Shown here piece by piece: positions 8,247-17,136 of a DNA stretch of 64,000 bases (position 1 is the stretch's first letter; the number at the start of each line of letters is the position of its first letter). The notes beneath the pieces were generated by a model. That model saw only the letters and a list, made by a program, of their open reading frames with translations, did no database searches and was not told where the DNA came from. The position numbers and the translations under genes are program-made. Location: assembly GCA_913057235.1 (NCBI GenBank), contig CAJXNI010000009.1, positions 43,499 to 107,498 of the forward strand. The letters are read 5' to 3'. Origin of the DNA: an uncultured Bacteroidota bacterium (GTDB lineage: Bacteria > Bacteroidota > Bacteroidia > Flavobacteriales > Schleiferiaceae).

Positions 8247-9334
8247 GAGGCTTCACTTACATTAAAAATTTGGGCTTGCGGATCTATTTCCCGTACCATA
8301 GCGCGGGTGCGCTCAGGGTGGGTATCAGTGATGAAAATCTGGCCAAACTCCTCGTCATGCACCAACTTTATCAGCTTGGCTACCCGGTCTTCATCCAGCT
8401 TGTCAAAAATGTCATCCAGTAAAAGGATGGGCGTAATCCCCAGCTTTTTCTGGATAAAATCATACTGGGCCAGCTTTAGCGCAATTAAAAATGATTTTTG
8501 CTGGCCTTGGGAACCAAACTTCCGCACCGATTTTTCTTGGAGTTTGAATATCAAATCATCACGGTGGGGCCCTACGCCTGTGTACTGATTCACCTTGTCT
8601 TTGGTGAGGTTTTCTTGCAGTAAGTCGCGCAATCTGGTTTCATGCAGCTGGCTTTTATAGGTCAAACTAGCCTCCTCGCGCCCCAGGCTAATAAACTGAT
8701 AGTAATAGGTGATTTTAGGCTGCAGCTCATCGCAAAAACTTTGGCGCATAGCATAAAGCGGCTCTGCATGCTCTTGCATTTGTACCTCCAGTGCCTCCAG
8801 ACTAAGGGCATCAAAAGTGTGGTTGGCGGCAAAGTATTTTAAAAGCCGGTTGCGTTGCTGCAAAGCCTTATTGTAGCGCATCAGGTGAAAAAGGTATTGG
8901 CTATGGCCCTGGCTCAGCACGGTATCCATAAATCGCCTGCGGGTTTCTGAGCTCTCCGTGATCAGGTCTCGGTCATAGGGTGAAATCACTACAGAAGGGT
9001 ATTGCCCTATGTGGTCGGCTAATTTCTCGTACTCCTTTTTGTTTTTACGCAGGGTTTTCTTTTGGCCTTTTTTTAAGGCACAGTGTATGCGTTCCTCTTT
9101 TTCCTTTCGGTGGAAGGTTCCGTCAATGCTAAAAAAATCTGCTCCATCCAAAATATTCTGCGCATCGGTATTGCTAAAGTAGCTTTTGGTTAAGCTCAAA
9201 TAATGAATGGCGTCTAGCAAATTGGTTTTACCCGCTCCGTTTAAGCCTACAAAAGCGTTTAATTTTGGGGAAAACGTAAAGTGGGCCTGAGACCAACTTT
9301 TAAAGTTTTGAAGATGAAGCTCTTTTAAAAACAT
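8243..9334 (-). CDS. recF: DNA replication/repair protein RecF
   Basis: 363 residues started at MFLKELHLQNFKSW, three codons inside the longest frame, because the family begins there. SMC-like ATPase: Walker A GLNGAGKTNLLDAI near residue 31, signature FGSQGQQKSFLIALKLAQ, Walker B ITPILLLDDIFDKLDEDR and a final TDTH. RecF helps load RecA at single-strand gaps with RecO and RecR. It is co-transcribed with DUF721 and divergent from the TPR-ribH pair. Confidence 0.95.
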   Translation of the reverse strand: MFLKELHLQNFKSWSQAHFTFSPKLNAFVGLNGAGKTNLLDAIHYLSLTKSYFSNTDAQNILDGADFFSIDGTFHRKEKEERIHCALKKGQKKTLRKNKKEYEKLADHIGQYPSVVISPYDRDLITESSETRRRFMDTVLSQGHSQYLFHLMRYNKALQQRNRLLKYFAANHTFDALSLEALEVQMQEHAEPLYAMRQSFCDELQPKITYYYQFISLGREEASLTYKSQLHETRLRDLLQENLTKDKVNQYTGVGPHRDDLIFKLQEKSVRKFGSQGQQKSFLIALKLAQYDFIQKKLGITPILLLDDIFDKLDEDRVAKLIKLVHDEEFGQIFITDTHPERTRAMVREIDPQAQIFNVSEAS

Positions 9335-9374
9335 GCCCGGCAAAATTAGGCTTTGCGGATGTTGTTATGAAAAC

Positions 9375-9404
9375 TTTGGCCTGTAGAAAAAAAAGTTAAT
9401 TTTG
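9375..9404 (+). promoter_or_regulatory. promoter of the TPR-ribH operon
   Basis: TTTG (9375-9378), 18 bases, TAATTTTG (9397-9404) followed by CC. A very good match to the Bacteroidota promoter, placing the transcript start about 20 bases before the ATG at 9432. Confidence 0.75.
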
Positions 9405-9431
9405 CCGCTCTTAAATGAAGGCGTAAAAGCT

Positions 9432-10121
9432 ATGGCAAAAAAAAATAAGCAAGAAGAAGAAGTTTTAGTAGACGTAGGAAGCTCCCTTACGGGCCTGGAA
9501 CGTTACCTTGAAGAAAACCGCAAGAGCATTACCACCATTGGTATTGCCATTTTTGCAGTGGTAGCCGGCTATTTTGCCTACACCAAGTTGTACCAAGAAC
9601 CCTTAGAGCAAGAAGCTCAGGAAGAAATATTTTATGCCGAAAGCCTTTTTCAGAAAGATTCTCTGGAACAAGCTATTAACGGATACGATGGCCACATGGG
9701 CTTTTTAGACGTAGCCGCTGACTACAGTGGCACCAAAGCCGGTAACATGGCTAATTACTACGCTGGTATTTCCTATTTACGTTTGGGAGAGTTTGAAAAT
9801 GCCATTAAGCTCCTTGACGAATTTTCTACCTCAGATCCCCTTTTATCGGCTGAAGCCACCGGAGCTATTGGTGATGCCTTCATGGAATTAAACCAACCTG
9901 AAGACGCGCTTGAGTACTACGTAAAAGCCAGTAAAGTTTCTAACAACAGCTATGTGGTGCCTTTCTATTTGTTTAAAGCGGGCTTGGTAGCCGAAATGCA
10001 AGGCGATTTTGAAGCAGCTGTAGGGCATTTTGAGACTATTAAAGAAGAGTACCCAGACTCTAAGCAAGCGGCTGACGTGGAAAAATACATTGCCCGCGCT
10101 GAAGCCCAACAGCCAGAGTAA
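9432..10121 (+). CDS. tetratricopeptide-repeat membrane-anchored protein
   Basis: 229 residues from MAKKNKQEEEVLVDVG; the longer frame starting at 9402 would begin upstream of the likely transcript start. One membrane segment (SITTIGIAIFAVVAGYFAYT, about residues 29-48) is followed by about four TPR-like helix pairs such as YYAGISYLRLGEFENAIKLL and AIGDAFMELNQPEDALEYY. The layout resembles YfgM-type proteins, with the repeats outside the cytoplasm. Its stop overlaps the ribH start by one base, a pairing I recall as common in Bacteroidota. Its function is unknown. Confidence 0.85.
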   Translation: MAKKNKQEEEVLVDVGSSLTGLERYLEENRKSITTIGIAIFAVVAGYFAYTKLYQEPLEQEAQEEIFYAESLFQKDSLEQAINGYDGHMGFLDVAADYSGTKAGNMANYYAGISYLRLGEFENAIKLLDEFSTSDPLLSAEATGAIGDAFMELNQPEDALEYYVKASKVSNNSYVVPFYLFKAGLVAEMQGDFEAAVGHFETIKEEYPDSKQAADVEKYIARAEAQQPE

Positions 10122-10609
10122 TGGCCACAGCTGGCACTAACTTATCCGATTACAACCCTGAGCAATTACCCAGTGCGGCCAACTTCAAACTGGGTTTGGT
10201 GGTGGCAGAATGGAACGCTGAAATTACCGAGGCCCTAGCCGAAGGGGCCCTGGAGGTTTTCCAAAATTGTGGCGCTAAAGCTGAAAACATTACCCGCTTA
10301 AATGTACCTGGTACCTTTGAATTGACCTATGGCGCCAAGTTGCTTTGCCAAAAAGAAGTCTATGACGCCATTGTGGTGATTGGCACTGTGGTGCAAGGAG
10401 AAACACGCCATTTTGATTTTGTTTGCGACAGCGTTACCCAAGGCGTTACGCAATTGAATTTAGACTACAGCACCCCAGTTATTTTTTGTGTGCTCACCGA
10501 TAACACCATTGAGCAAAGCCGCGCCCGGGCGGGTGGTGCGCATGGGAACAAAGGCATTGAATGTGCGGTAGCCGCGCTAAAAATGGCCCAGCTAAAACGA
10601 GAAAATTAA
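10121..10609 (+). CDS. ribH: 6,7-dimethyl-8-ribityllumazine synthase
   Basis: 162 residues with family landmarks: GLVVAEWNAEITEAL, VPGTFELTYGAKLL, VVIGTVVQGETRHFDFVC (catalytic His) and NKGIECAVAALKMAQL. It condenses 5-amino-6-ribitylaminouracil with 3,4-dihydroxy-2-butanone 4-phosphate, the penultimate step of riboflavin synthesis. Translation is coupled to the TPR gene by TAATG. Its 3' end overlaps rimO by 4 bases in convergent orientation. Confidence 0.96.
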   Translation: MATAGTNLSDYNPEQLPSAANFKLGLVVAEWNAEITEALAEGALEVFQNCGAKAENITRLNVPGTFELTYGAKLLCQKEVYDAIVVIGTVVQGETRHFDFVCDSVTQGVTQLNLDYSTPVIFCVLTDNTIEQSRARAGGAHGNKGIECAVAALKMAQLKREN

Positions 10610-11919
10610 ACTTTTACCGCTTCCTGCACAGGCACCCCAAACAAATCGTAGTCCGAAGCTTCGGTAATTTCTACCTCTACAAATTCACCCACCCGCAGGT
10701 ATTCCGCATTAATTAAAACTTCATTGTCAACATCGGGTGAATCGTATTCTGTGCGGCCCACAAAAAACTCCCCTTCTACCCTATCAATCAGTACTTTTTG
10801 GCGGGTGCCCACAAAACGCTGGTTCATCTCGGCTGAAATCTCCTGCTGAATGGCCATAATTTCATCGGCTCTAGCCTGTTTCACGGCCGCGGGTACATCA
10901 TCTTCAAAGTTGTAGGCGTGGGTGTTTTCCTCATGGCTGTAGGTAAATACCCCTAAACGGTCAAAACGCATCTCGCGCACCCATTCTTTTAAAACCTCAT
11001 GGTCGTCTTGGGTTTCCCCCGGATAGCCAATAATTAAGGTAGTACGGATGGCCATGCCCGGCACTTTTTCACGCATTAAACGCAACAGCTTATCGGTTTT
11101 AGCCTTAGTGGTACCTCTGCGCATAGCTTTGAGTAAAGGATCGGCTATGTGTTGCAGGGGAATATCAATGTAGTTGCAAATTTTAGGTTCAGCTTTAATC
11201 ACATCCAACACTTCTTCCGGGAAACCGGTGGGGAAAAGGTAGTGCAAACGAATCCATTCAATGCCCTCGACTTTTACCATGGCTTTGAGTAAATCAGCCA
11301 GAGCTCGTTTTTTATAAATATCTAAACCGTAATAGGTAAGGTCCTGGGCAATTAAAATGAGTTCCTTCACCCCTTTAGCGGCCAGCTTCTCAGATTCTTT
11401 CACCAAATCTTCAATGGGGGTGCTGCGGTGGCCTCCGCGCATTAGCGGAATGGCGCAAAAAGAACAGGGCCGGTCACAGCCTTCACTAATCTTCAGGTAA
11501 GCGAAGTGCTGGGGGGTAGTAGTAAGGCGCTCCCCTACCAGTTGTTTTTTGTAATCGGCTCCTAAAGCTTTGAGCAGCTGCGGCAGGTTATGGGTGCCAA
11601 AGTATTGGTCAACGTTGGGTATTTCTTCTTCCAGCTGGGGTTTGTAACGTTCTGAAAGGCAACCGGTCACAAAGACTTTTTCAACTTCGCCCTGCTCCTT
11701 CTTATCTACAAACTCCAAAATGGTGTTAATGGATTCTTCTTTGGCGTTATCAATAAAACCGCAGGTGTTTATAACCACAATGTTACCCTCTTCTTCGTGG
11801 GCCACCGCTTTGTTGTTGGCCTTTAGCTGGCCCATTAGTACCTCGCTGTCGTAAATATTTTTACTACAGCCCAGGGTTACAATATTGATTTTATTCTTTC
11901 TACGACTTTTAGTGCGCAT
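10606..11919 (-). CDS. rimO: ribosomal protein S12 methylthiotransferase RimO
   Basis: 437 residues. UPF0004 domain with cysteines in LGCSKNIYDSE and NTCGFIDNAKEESI; radical SAM CxxxCxxC in EGCDRPCSFCAIPLMRGGHR; TRAM-like domain at the C-terminus (RVEGEFFVGRTEYDSPDVDNEVLI). The GGHRS and YDSPDVD features separate RimO from MiaB. It adds a methylthio group to an Asp of ribosomal protein S12. It lies 13 bases after ftsY and is probably co-transcribed with it. Confidence 0.96.
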   Translation of the reverse strand: MRTKSRRKNKINIVTLGCSKNIYDSEVLMGQLKANNKAVAHEEEGNIVVINTCGFIDNAKEESINTILEFVDKKEQGEVEKVFVTGCLSERYKPQLEEEIPNVDQYFGTHNLPQLLKALGADYKKQLVGERLTTTPQHFAYLKISEGCDRPCSFCAIPLMRGGHRSTPIEDLVKESEKLAAKGVKELILIAQDLTYYGLDIYKKRALADLLKAMVKVEGIEWIRLHYLFPTGFPEEVLDVIKAEPKICNYIDIPLQHIADPLLKAMRRGTTKAKTDKLLRLMREKVPGMAIRTTLIIGYPGETQDDHEVLKEWVREMRFDRLGVFTYSHEENTHAYNFEDDVPAAVKQARADEIMAIQQEISAEMNQRFVGTRQKVLIDRVEGEFFVGRTEYDSPDVDNEVLINAEYLRVGEFVEVEITEASDYDLFGVPVQEAVKV

Positions 11920-11932
11920 TTACGTGTTTTAA

Positions 11933-12886
11933 TTATTCGCCAAAAAGGCTATCTACAAAAGCCCTTTTGTTAAAAATCTGCAGGTCTTCCATTTGCTCGC
12001 CCACGCCAATGTACTTTACCGGAATTTGCAATTGGTCTGAAATACCAATGGCTACCCCGCCTTTAGCCGTACCATCTAGCTTGGTGAGCGCCAGGGCAGT
12101 TACCTCGGTGGTTTTGGTAAATTGCTTGGCCTGCTCTAAGGCGTTTTGCCCGGTAGAGGCGTCTAACACCAACAGCACTTCATGGGGAGCATCGGGCACC
12201 AGCTTTTGCATCACGCGTTTAATTTTGCCCAACTCATTCATGAGGTTTACCTTGTTGTGCAGGCGACCGGCCGTATCAATAATAAGCACGTCTGCCTCCT
12301 GTGATAAAGCCGATTGTAAGCTGTCATAGGCTACAGAGGCCGGGTCTGAACCCATGGCCTGCTTTACAATGGGTACGTCTACTCGTTCGCTCCAAATGGT
12401 CAATTGATCTACCGCAGCCGCCCGGAAGGTGTCTGCCGCTCCCAACACCACTTTGAGTCCTGCTTGCTTAAATTTATGTGCCAGCTTGCCGATGGTGGTT
12501 GTTTTTCCTACGCCATTAACACCTACCACCATAATAACATAGGGTTTATGACTTGCATCAAAAGCCTTAAAATCCGCTTGAGTTTCACCTTGAAGTAAAT
12601 CAGCAATTTCCTCCCTTAATATATCATTCAACTCAGCCGTACCTAAATACTTATCACGTGCTACCCGTTCTTCAATACGATCAATGATTTTTACCGTGGT
12701 GTCTAAGCCCACATCGGCTGTAATGAGTATTTCCTCAAGCTCATCCAGCACCTCATCGTCTACCTTGCTTTTCCCCGCTACCGCTTTTGATAATTTGGTA
12801 AATAAGCTGGTCTTCGTTTTTTCTAAGCCCTCTTCCAGCTTCTCTTTTTTGGGCTCTTTAGAAAACAGATTGCCGAATAATCCCAT
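11933..12886 (-). CDS. ftsY: signal recognition particle receptor FtsY
   Basis: 317 residues from MGLFGNLFSKEPKKEK. The longer frame from 12964 runs through the presumed promoter and is rejected. A short N-terminal segment is followed by the NG domain: helical bundle, then P-loop GVNGVGKTTTIGKLAHKFK, DTFRAAAVDQL, DTAGRLHNKVNLMNEL and TKLDGTAKGG. It is the membrane receptor for ribosome-SRP complexes. The first 54 codons or so and the 5' leader are duplicated at 14691-14855. The usual upstream neighbours rpmB, rpmG and DUF4295 are 5 kb away. Confidence 0.97.
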   Translation of the reverse strand: MGLFGNLFSKEPKKEKLEEGLEKTKTSLFTKLSKAVAGKSKVDDEVLDELEEILITADVGLDTTVKIIDRIEERVARDKYLGTAELNDILREEIADLLQGETQADFKAFDASHKPYVIMVVGVNGVGKTTTIGKLAHKFKQAGLKVVLGAADTFRAAAVDQLTIWSERVDVPIVKQAMGSDPASVAYDSLQSALSQEADVLIIDTAGRLHNKVNLMNELGKIKRVMQKLVPDAPHEVLLVLDASTGQNALEQAKQFTKTTEVTALALTKLDGTAKGGVAIGISDQLQIPVKYIGVGEQMEDLQIFNKRAFVDSLFGE

Positions 12887-12918
12887 AATCTCTAAAATTG
12901 GCTGCAAATATCTGAAAG
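12754..12918 (-). repeat. copy 1 of the ftsY 5'-end duplication
   Basis: 165 bases covering the ftsY leader and its first codons, repeated without gaps at 14691-14855. Bases 12852-12918 are identical to the other copy (67 of 67); in the remaining 98 bases I count 24 differences, mostly synonymous. Confidence 0.95.
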
Positions 12919-13046
12919 AAAAGCCAACTACGACCCGAGAAAAGGGGCATTTACCTACTTTCATTAAGGGAAAAAACCTTCATTACCAGAGAAATAGTGC
13001 ATAAGCAACATCCTAGCACCAAGGATTTGGAGCTAGCCAAAAAATG

Positions 13047-14540
13047 CTAGGGAGTAAGCATTATACGGGCTACACCCAAAGGCTTTCCCTCTCCCCTTAA
13101 TACACAGATATAACTACCTGAAGGTAATGGGCTGCTTATTGAAACCGTATCTCCCGGAGGCACATCAAGGGTGTGGGTTTCTACCAGTGCCCCTTGCAAA
13201 TTGTATAGGGCTAACAGCGTGGCCTTTTCACCAGCGGGTAGGTCTAAATAAAAATGCCCTTGTGCTGGATTGGGATACAGCGCCAAAGGCGGCAAAGCAT
13301 TGAACTCCTCTACACTCAAATCACAGTTGTTAAAAAGGCAACCGTGCCTGTCGGTGCGGTACAACCAGCTAAAAACGGTATTACCTCGGTTGGGATTTAC
13401 CAAATTAATATGATAGCCTATGTGCACCAGATTACTATCTCCATCTTGAAAAAAGCTTTCCACATAGCTTTCGTCTAAGGTATCATCATGGTAATAATTG
13501 CGGTACCACAAGCTATCACCCGTGCCGGTAAACTTTAAGCCATAGCTGTAATGGTTGCCAAAATAACCCACCCCTGAAACATAGTAATTGCCATCTAAGG
13601 TCTTTATTATGTCTTGCGCAAACTGCGCCCGGTTGCGCAAACCTAAACGGTTTTCGGTGAGTAAATTGCCTAAGGTATCCATACGACCTACGTACAGGTC
13701 ATTCACACTACCTGTGGACTCTACCCATCGATTATGCACGTACTGATAGGTGCCATTGCCATTGTCTACACAAAAAATACCGGCTGCCCCTAAGGAGTCA
13801 TTGTACTCTCGGTACCACAGGTTATTCCCATCACTATCAAAACGAGCCGCAAAGGCTATTTCATAGCCAACAAATGGAAATTGATAAGCTGTTCCAGTAA
13901 CTAAAATTTTACCAAAGCTATCAATCAATATATCCATACCCTGCGGTCCGGCCAAGCGGCCAATAACTGTATCTTGGACGTAGGTTTCCCACAGCAAATG
14001 AAAATTGGCATCAAACTTCGCTAGCATGAGATCATACTTTGCAGTGGTGGCGCTAATCATTCTAGCAGCATTTCCTGATAATATAAAAGTACTATCAGAA
14101 TCAAATTCCATTGACCAAGATTGATGGCCAAAATGTGTTTGCGGATTATGAAGGTAAGTAGTGGTTAGAGTGGTATCAAAAGTGCTGTTGTCAATCTTCA
14201 ATAAACGAATTCTTGCAGAGTCACTGCTAAAAAACTCCGTAAAAGAGGTGTAAATGAAGCCATTTTTTTCAGCAAGGCAACGAGGGCATTGCATTAAGGC
14301 AACTAAAGTGTCTGGATAATCGATATCCAGCGTGTCAACAATTGTCCCTGACGGGTCTATTTTAGTGTATTGAAGTCTACTAAGCTCAGTGTTCTTGTTA
14401 TTTGCCGTAATATAATCTCCATTTGCCAATTGCAAAATAGCGGATTTAGAATCACTACCTCGCTCATAGAGGGTGTCTAATGGTTGCCCAAACACCACAG
14501 CACTAAGCATAAGGCATAAAAAGAGGAAAGCCTGACGCAA
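13047..14540 (-). CDS. secreted protein with type IX secretion sorting tail
   Basis: About 497 residues if read from a TTG that gives a clean signal peptide (MRQAFLFLCLMLSAVVFG then QP). In-frame ATGs at 14612 and 14606 exist, but they overlap the chimeric gene and read through a terminator hairpin. The body repeats delta-60-like units (ILQLANGDYITAN, MDILIDSFGKILVTGTA, IIKTLDGNYYVSG), suggesting a beta-propeller. The C-terminus is a type A sorting domain: LYPNPAQGHFYLDLP to PSGSYICVLRG. It is probably secreted and surface-attached through type IX secretion. The 5' end looks rearranged. Confidence 0.75.
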   Translation of the reverse strand: MRQAFLFLCLMLSAVVFGQPLDTLYERGSDSKSAILQLANGDYITANNKNTELSRLQYTKIDPSGTIVDTLDIDYPDTLVALMQCPRCLAEKNGFIYTSFTEFFSSDSARIRLLKIDNSTFDTTLTTTYLHNPQTHFGHQSWSMEFDSDSTFILSGNAARMISATTAKYDLMLAKFDANFHLLWETYVQDTVIGRLAGPQGMDILIDSFGKILVTGTAYQFPFVGYEIAFAARFDSDGNNLWYREYNDSLGAAGIFCVDNGNGTYQYVHNRWVESTGSVNDLYVGRMDTLGNLLTENRLGLRNRAQFAQDIIKTLDGNYYVSGVGYFGNHYSYGLKFTGTGDSLWYRNYYHDDTLDESYVESFFQDGDSNLVHIGYHINLVNPNRGNTVFSWLYRTDRHGCLFNNCDLSVEEFNALPPLALYPNPAQGHFYLDLPAGEKATLLALYNLQGALVETHTLDVPPGDTVSISSPLPSGSYICVLRGEGKPLGVARIMLTP

Positions 14541-14550
14541 GCCAGGCTTT
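14527..14550 (-). terminator. hairpin between the chimera and the type IX cargo gene
   Basis: Perfect 8-bp stem AAAGCCTG / CAGGCTTT with an 8-base loop, followed on the minus strand by CCTCTTTTT. It sits 15 bases after the chimera stop codon, so it looks like that gene's terminator, yet it lies inside the 5' end of the next open frame. The likely TTG start is in the loop. Confidence 0.65.
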
Positions 14551-14565
14551 CTTTTTGAATCATAT

Positions 14566-14823
14566 TTATTTGAGTACCACAAACTTGGCCGTGTAAAGCG
14601 TTTCATCGGCATTCTTCATTTCCAGTATATAGGTGCCATTTAGCAACTCAGATACATTTATTACCTGCATCTCATGGGTAGCGTTTACCGCATCATCTAC
14701 TCTACTCTTACCGGCCACAGCCTTGGATAGCTTGCTAAAAACACTGTTTTTGGTTTTTTCCAAGCCTTCTTCCAGCTTCTCCTTTTTAGGCTCTTTAGAA
14801 AACAGATTGCCGAATAATCCCAT
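14566..14823 (-). CDS. chimera: FtsY N-terminus fused to a type IX sorting tail
   Basis: 85 residues. The first 46 or so (MGLFGNLFSKEPKKEK to GKSRVDDAV) repeat the FtsY N-terminus with five substitutions. The rest, MQVINVSELLNGTYILEMKN to FVVLK, is the end of a type A sorting domain and has no match in FtsY. There is no signal peptide, so the sorting tail cannot work in its usual way. It keeps the duplicated ftsY leader and its own terminator-like hairpin, so it may be expressed. Most likely a rearrangement by-product, possibly a non-functional gene remnant; a decoy of the FtsY N-terminus cannot be excluded. Confidence 0.6.
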   Translation of the reverse strand: MGLFGNLFSKEPKKEKLEEGLEKTKNSVFSKLSKAVAGKSRVDDAVNATHEMQVINVSELLNGTYILEMKNADETLYTAKFVVLK

Positions 14824-14855
14824 AATCTCTAAAATTGGCTGCAAATATCTGAAAG
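14691..14855 (-). repeat. copy 2 of the ftsY 5'-end duplication
   Basis: Gap-free copy of 12754-12918 at an offset of 1937 bases. The 67 bases covering leader, start codon and first codons (14789-14855) are identical; the distal 98 bases differ at 24 positions. It forms the 5' end of the chimeric gene. Confidence 0.95.
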
Positions 14856-14926
14856 TTTCAGGGTTCTTTCATTTTTTAAAGGTATTCCTTATCCTTGCCG
14901 TGCATTTCCATTTTAAACAATTAACC

Positions 14927-17131
14927 ATGCGAAAAATCCTATGGCCCACGCTACTTGTTCTTTTAGGAATATTTAGCGCAAACGGCCAACAGAACTGGGA
15001 AAACTACCAACCTTTAGTTTCCGAGGGACCCATTCCAGATGATTTTACTCTGGCCTATGCCGAAAAGTTTGCACGCGAAGCCCAGCAAATTGATCAGGGC
15101 GAACGAAGAAAAGACCGAAAAAGGCAAGAAGATTTTTACAAACAAAGCGAGTATTTTCTGAATAATTTATTGATGAGTGGTGACATTGTTTTTGGCGATA
15201 CCATCTCTGAGTTTTGCGATAGAGTTTTAGACATCCTGCTAAAGGATGAACCAGAGTTACGCAAAAAAGTACGGATTTATGTGGTAAAATCACCTTTGGT
15301 TAACGCCTTTGCAACCAACTCTGGGATCATTTTTGTCAATTTAGGTTTAATAGCCCAAGTAGAAAATGAAGCTCAGTTGGCCACGGTTCTTGCGCATGAG
15401 CTGGTGCATTATACCGAGAAGCACGTAATCAATGAATTCCTGGAAGAAAAACGGGTGGAAGAAGGTGACGACCTCTTCAGCAGTACCAACAATGATGATC
15501 AGCTTTCACAAATGAGCAACTACTCTAAAAAGCTTGAGCTGGAAGCGGATGAATTGGGCTTGGAACAGTTTTACAACAAAACCAATTACAGCCCCATTGA
15601 AGCGCTCTACGTAATGGACGTGCTGCAGTACTCCTACTTACCGTTTAATGAAATTCTTTTTGAAAAAGAGTTTTTAGAATGTGGCGGCTACACCATACCC
15701 CGCAGCATGTTGTTGGATGAGCTTTCGCCCATTACCGCTGAAGATGATTATGACGATTCTTTGAGCACGCACCCTAACATCAGAACGCGGAAAAAATCCA
15801 TCACCAAGCATTTAAACCTTAAAGAAAAAGGTGAAAAATATCTGGTAGGTGAAGACTACTTTAACTATTGCCAGCGCCTGGCACGCTATGAAAATACCCG
15901 CATTTACCTAGAGCGCAGAGAGTATGGTAAAGTAGTATACAATGCGTTTTTATTAGAGAAGACCTATGGTCCTGACCGTTACCAAAGATTAAGTGTAGCC
16001 AAGGCTTTGCACGCCTTAAGCGTTTACAAAGCTGAAAAGGTGAGCTATCGGGTTTTGAGGCGCTATCAGCCTGTAGAGGGAGAAAGTCAACAATCGTACG
16101 CGCTATTAAACAAATTCAGCCCAGAAGCGGCCCTGGCAATTGCCACCGCCTACGCGTATGAATATCATAAAGACTACCCCGGGGACGCCACCGGAAAAAG
16201 ACTATTTGAGCAGTCTCTCTTTAATCTGGTTGATTTATCCGACCTCAGAGAAGAAGACTTTGAAAATGAACTGCCAGATACCAGCGGCTTCTCCTTAGAT
16301 TCCATTTTAAATGAGAATGAGGGCCGTAGTAGTAAAATCGCTCGCATTAAAACCCAAAAAGCCGTTTCAGAAGAATTGGCGGAAGATGATTTTTATAAAT
16401 ATGCCTTTGTGCCTTTCCTTGAGGACACCGCTTTTACCAACAAATTTGAATCCTACTCAGAACTGGCTGATGAAGAAGAAGACCCCTGGGCAGAGGCTCA
16501 GAAAGAAGATGAAGGTAAGTACGATGACAACAAAGCACTGGGTATAGATAAGCTGGTTTGTGTAACCCCTCAATACCTAAAAATTGATGAGAGTTCTGAT
16601 GACGAGATTAAATACTTCTCATCCCGGGAGCGTCAAGAACGCTATCGTTACTATTTAGGCGAGCTGGCCAACAAGGTTAGATTAGACATGGATCTGGCCG
16701 ATTACAAAGACCTGAACCCCACCCAAACAGAGCGCTTCAATGATATTAGCTTGATGAAAGCCTGGTTATTTGAACGCTTTGGGCACCGCAATTACAATGT
16801 AGTCAACAGCGGCCATGATTTTATCCAAGGGGTTTTGGAAAAATACGATACACCTTACCTAAGCACCACCGGAAATTTAACCGCCAAGCAAAAGGAAGAT
16901 TACTATTCTTTGTGTTTGAGTAGTTGTTTAGTTTTCCCTATTCCCTTTGTTATTGCTGATTTAGCCATTCCAGACTATGAATCTTTCAATTACTTTTTTG
17001 TGTTTGACGTGCGTAATAGCGATGCACTTTTAGCGGAGTACAACTATTATTCTAGTTCAGATGCTCAAGATTTCATTCGCAGCATTATCTACAATAACTT
17101 CCTACAAATAGTTAGCACTCCTAAGAAATAA
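14927..17131 (+). CDS. secreted M48 family metallopeptidase
   Basis: 734 residues from MRKILWPTLLVLLGIFSANG, a signal peptide; upstream in-frame codons antisense to the ftsY copy are ignored. HELVH (about 157-161) gives the zinc ligands and active-site Glu, and LELEADELGLEQF (about 203-215) the third ligand, as in M48. NAFATNSGIIFVNLGLI precedes the motif as usual. The 500 or so residues after the catalytic domain are unlike small M48 enzymes and contain no motif I know; they are acidic and partly helical. It acts in the periplasm, perhaps in envelope quality control like BepA. The downstream barrel gene starts 5 bases later. Confidence 0.85.
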   Translation: MRKILWPTLLVLLGIFSANGQQNWENYQPLVSEGPIPDDFTLAYAEKFAREAQQIDQGERRKDRKRQEDFYKQSEYFLNNLLMSGDIVFGDTISEFCDRVLDILLKDEPELRKKVRIYVVKSPLVNAFATNSGIIFVNLGLIAQVENEAQLATVLAHELVHYTEKHVINEFLEEKRVEEGDDLFSSTNNDDQLSQMSNYSKKLELEADELGLEQFYNKTNYSPIEALYVMDVLQYSYLPFNEILFEKEFLECGGYTIPRSMLLDELSPITAEDDYDDSLSTHPNIRTRKKSITKHLNLKEKGEKYLVGEDYFNYCQRLARYENTRIYLERREYGKVVYNAFLLEKTYGPDRYQRLSVAKALHALSVYKAEKVSYRVLRRYQPVEGESQQSYALLNKFSPEAALAIATAYAYEYHKDYPGDATGKRLFEQSLFNLVDLSDLREEDFENELPDTSGFSLDSILNENEGRSSKIARIKTQKAVSEELAEDDFYKYAFVPFLEDTAFTNKFESYSELADEEEDPWAEAQKEDEGKYDDNKALGIDKLVCVTPQYLKIDESSDDEIKYFSSRERQERYRYYLGELANKVRLDMDLADYKDLNPTQTERFNDISLMKAWLFERFGHRNYNVVNSGHDFIQGVLEKYDTPYLSTTGNLTAKQKEDYYSLCLSSCLVFPIPFVIADLAIPDYESFNYFFVFDVRNSDALLAEYNYYSSSDAQDFIRSIIYNNFLQIVSTPKK

Positions 17132-17136
17132 CAATC

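Noticed and set aside
12887..12964. Longer ftsY frame with 26 extra residues
   Set aside because: The added residues lie in the leader that also precedes the chimeric copy; family members begin at MGLFG-like sequence.
14633..14926. N-terminal extension of the M48 protease frame by 98 codons
   Set aside because: It is antisense to the ftsY copy and places the signal peptide in the interior; the ATG at 14927 gives a normal signal peptide.
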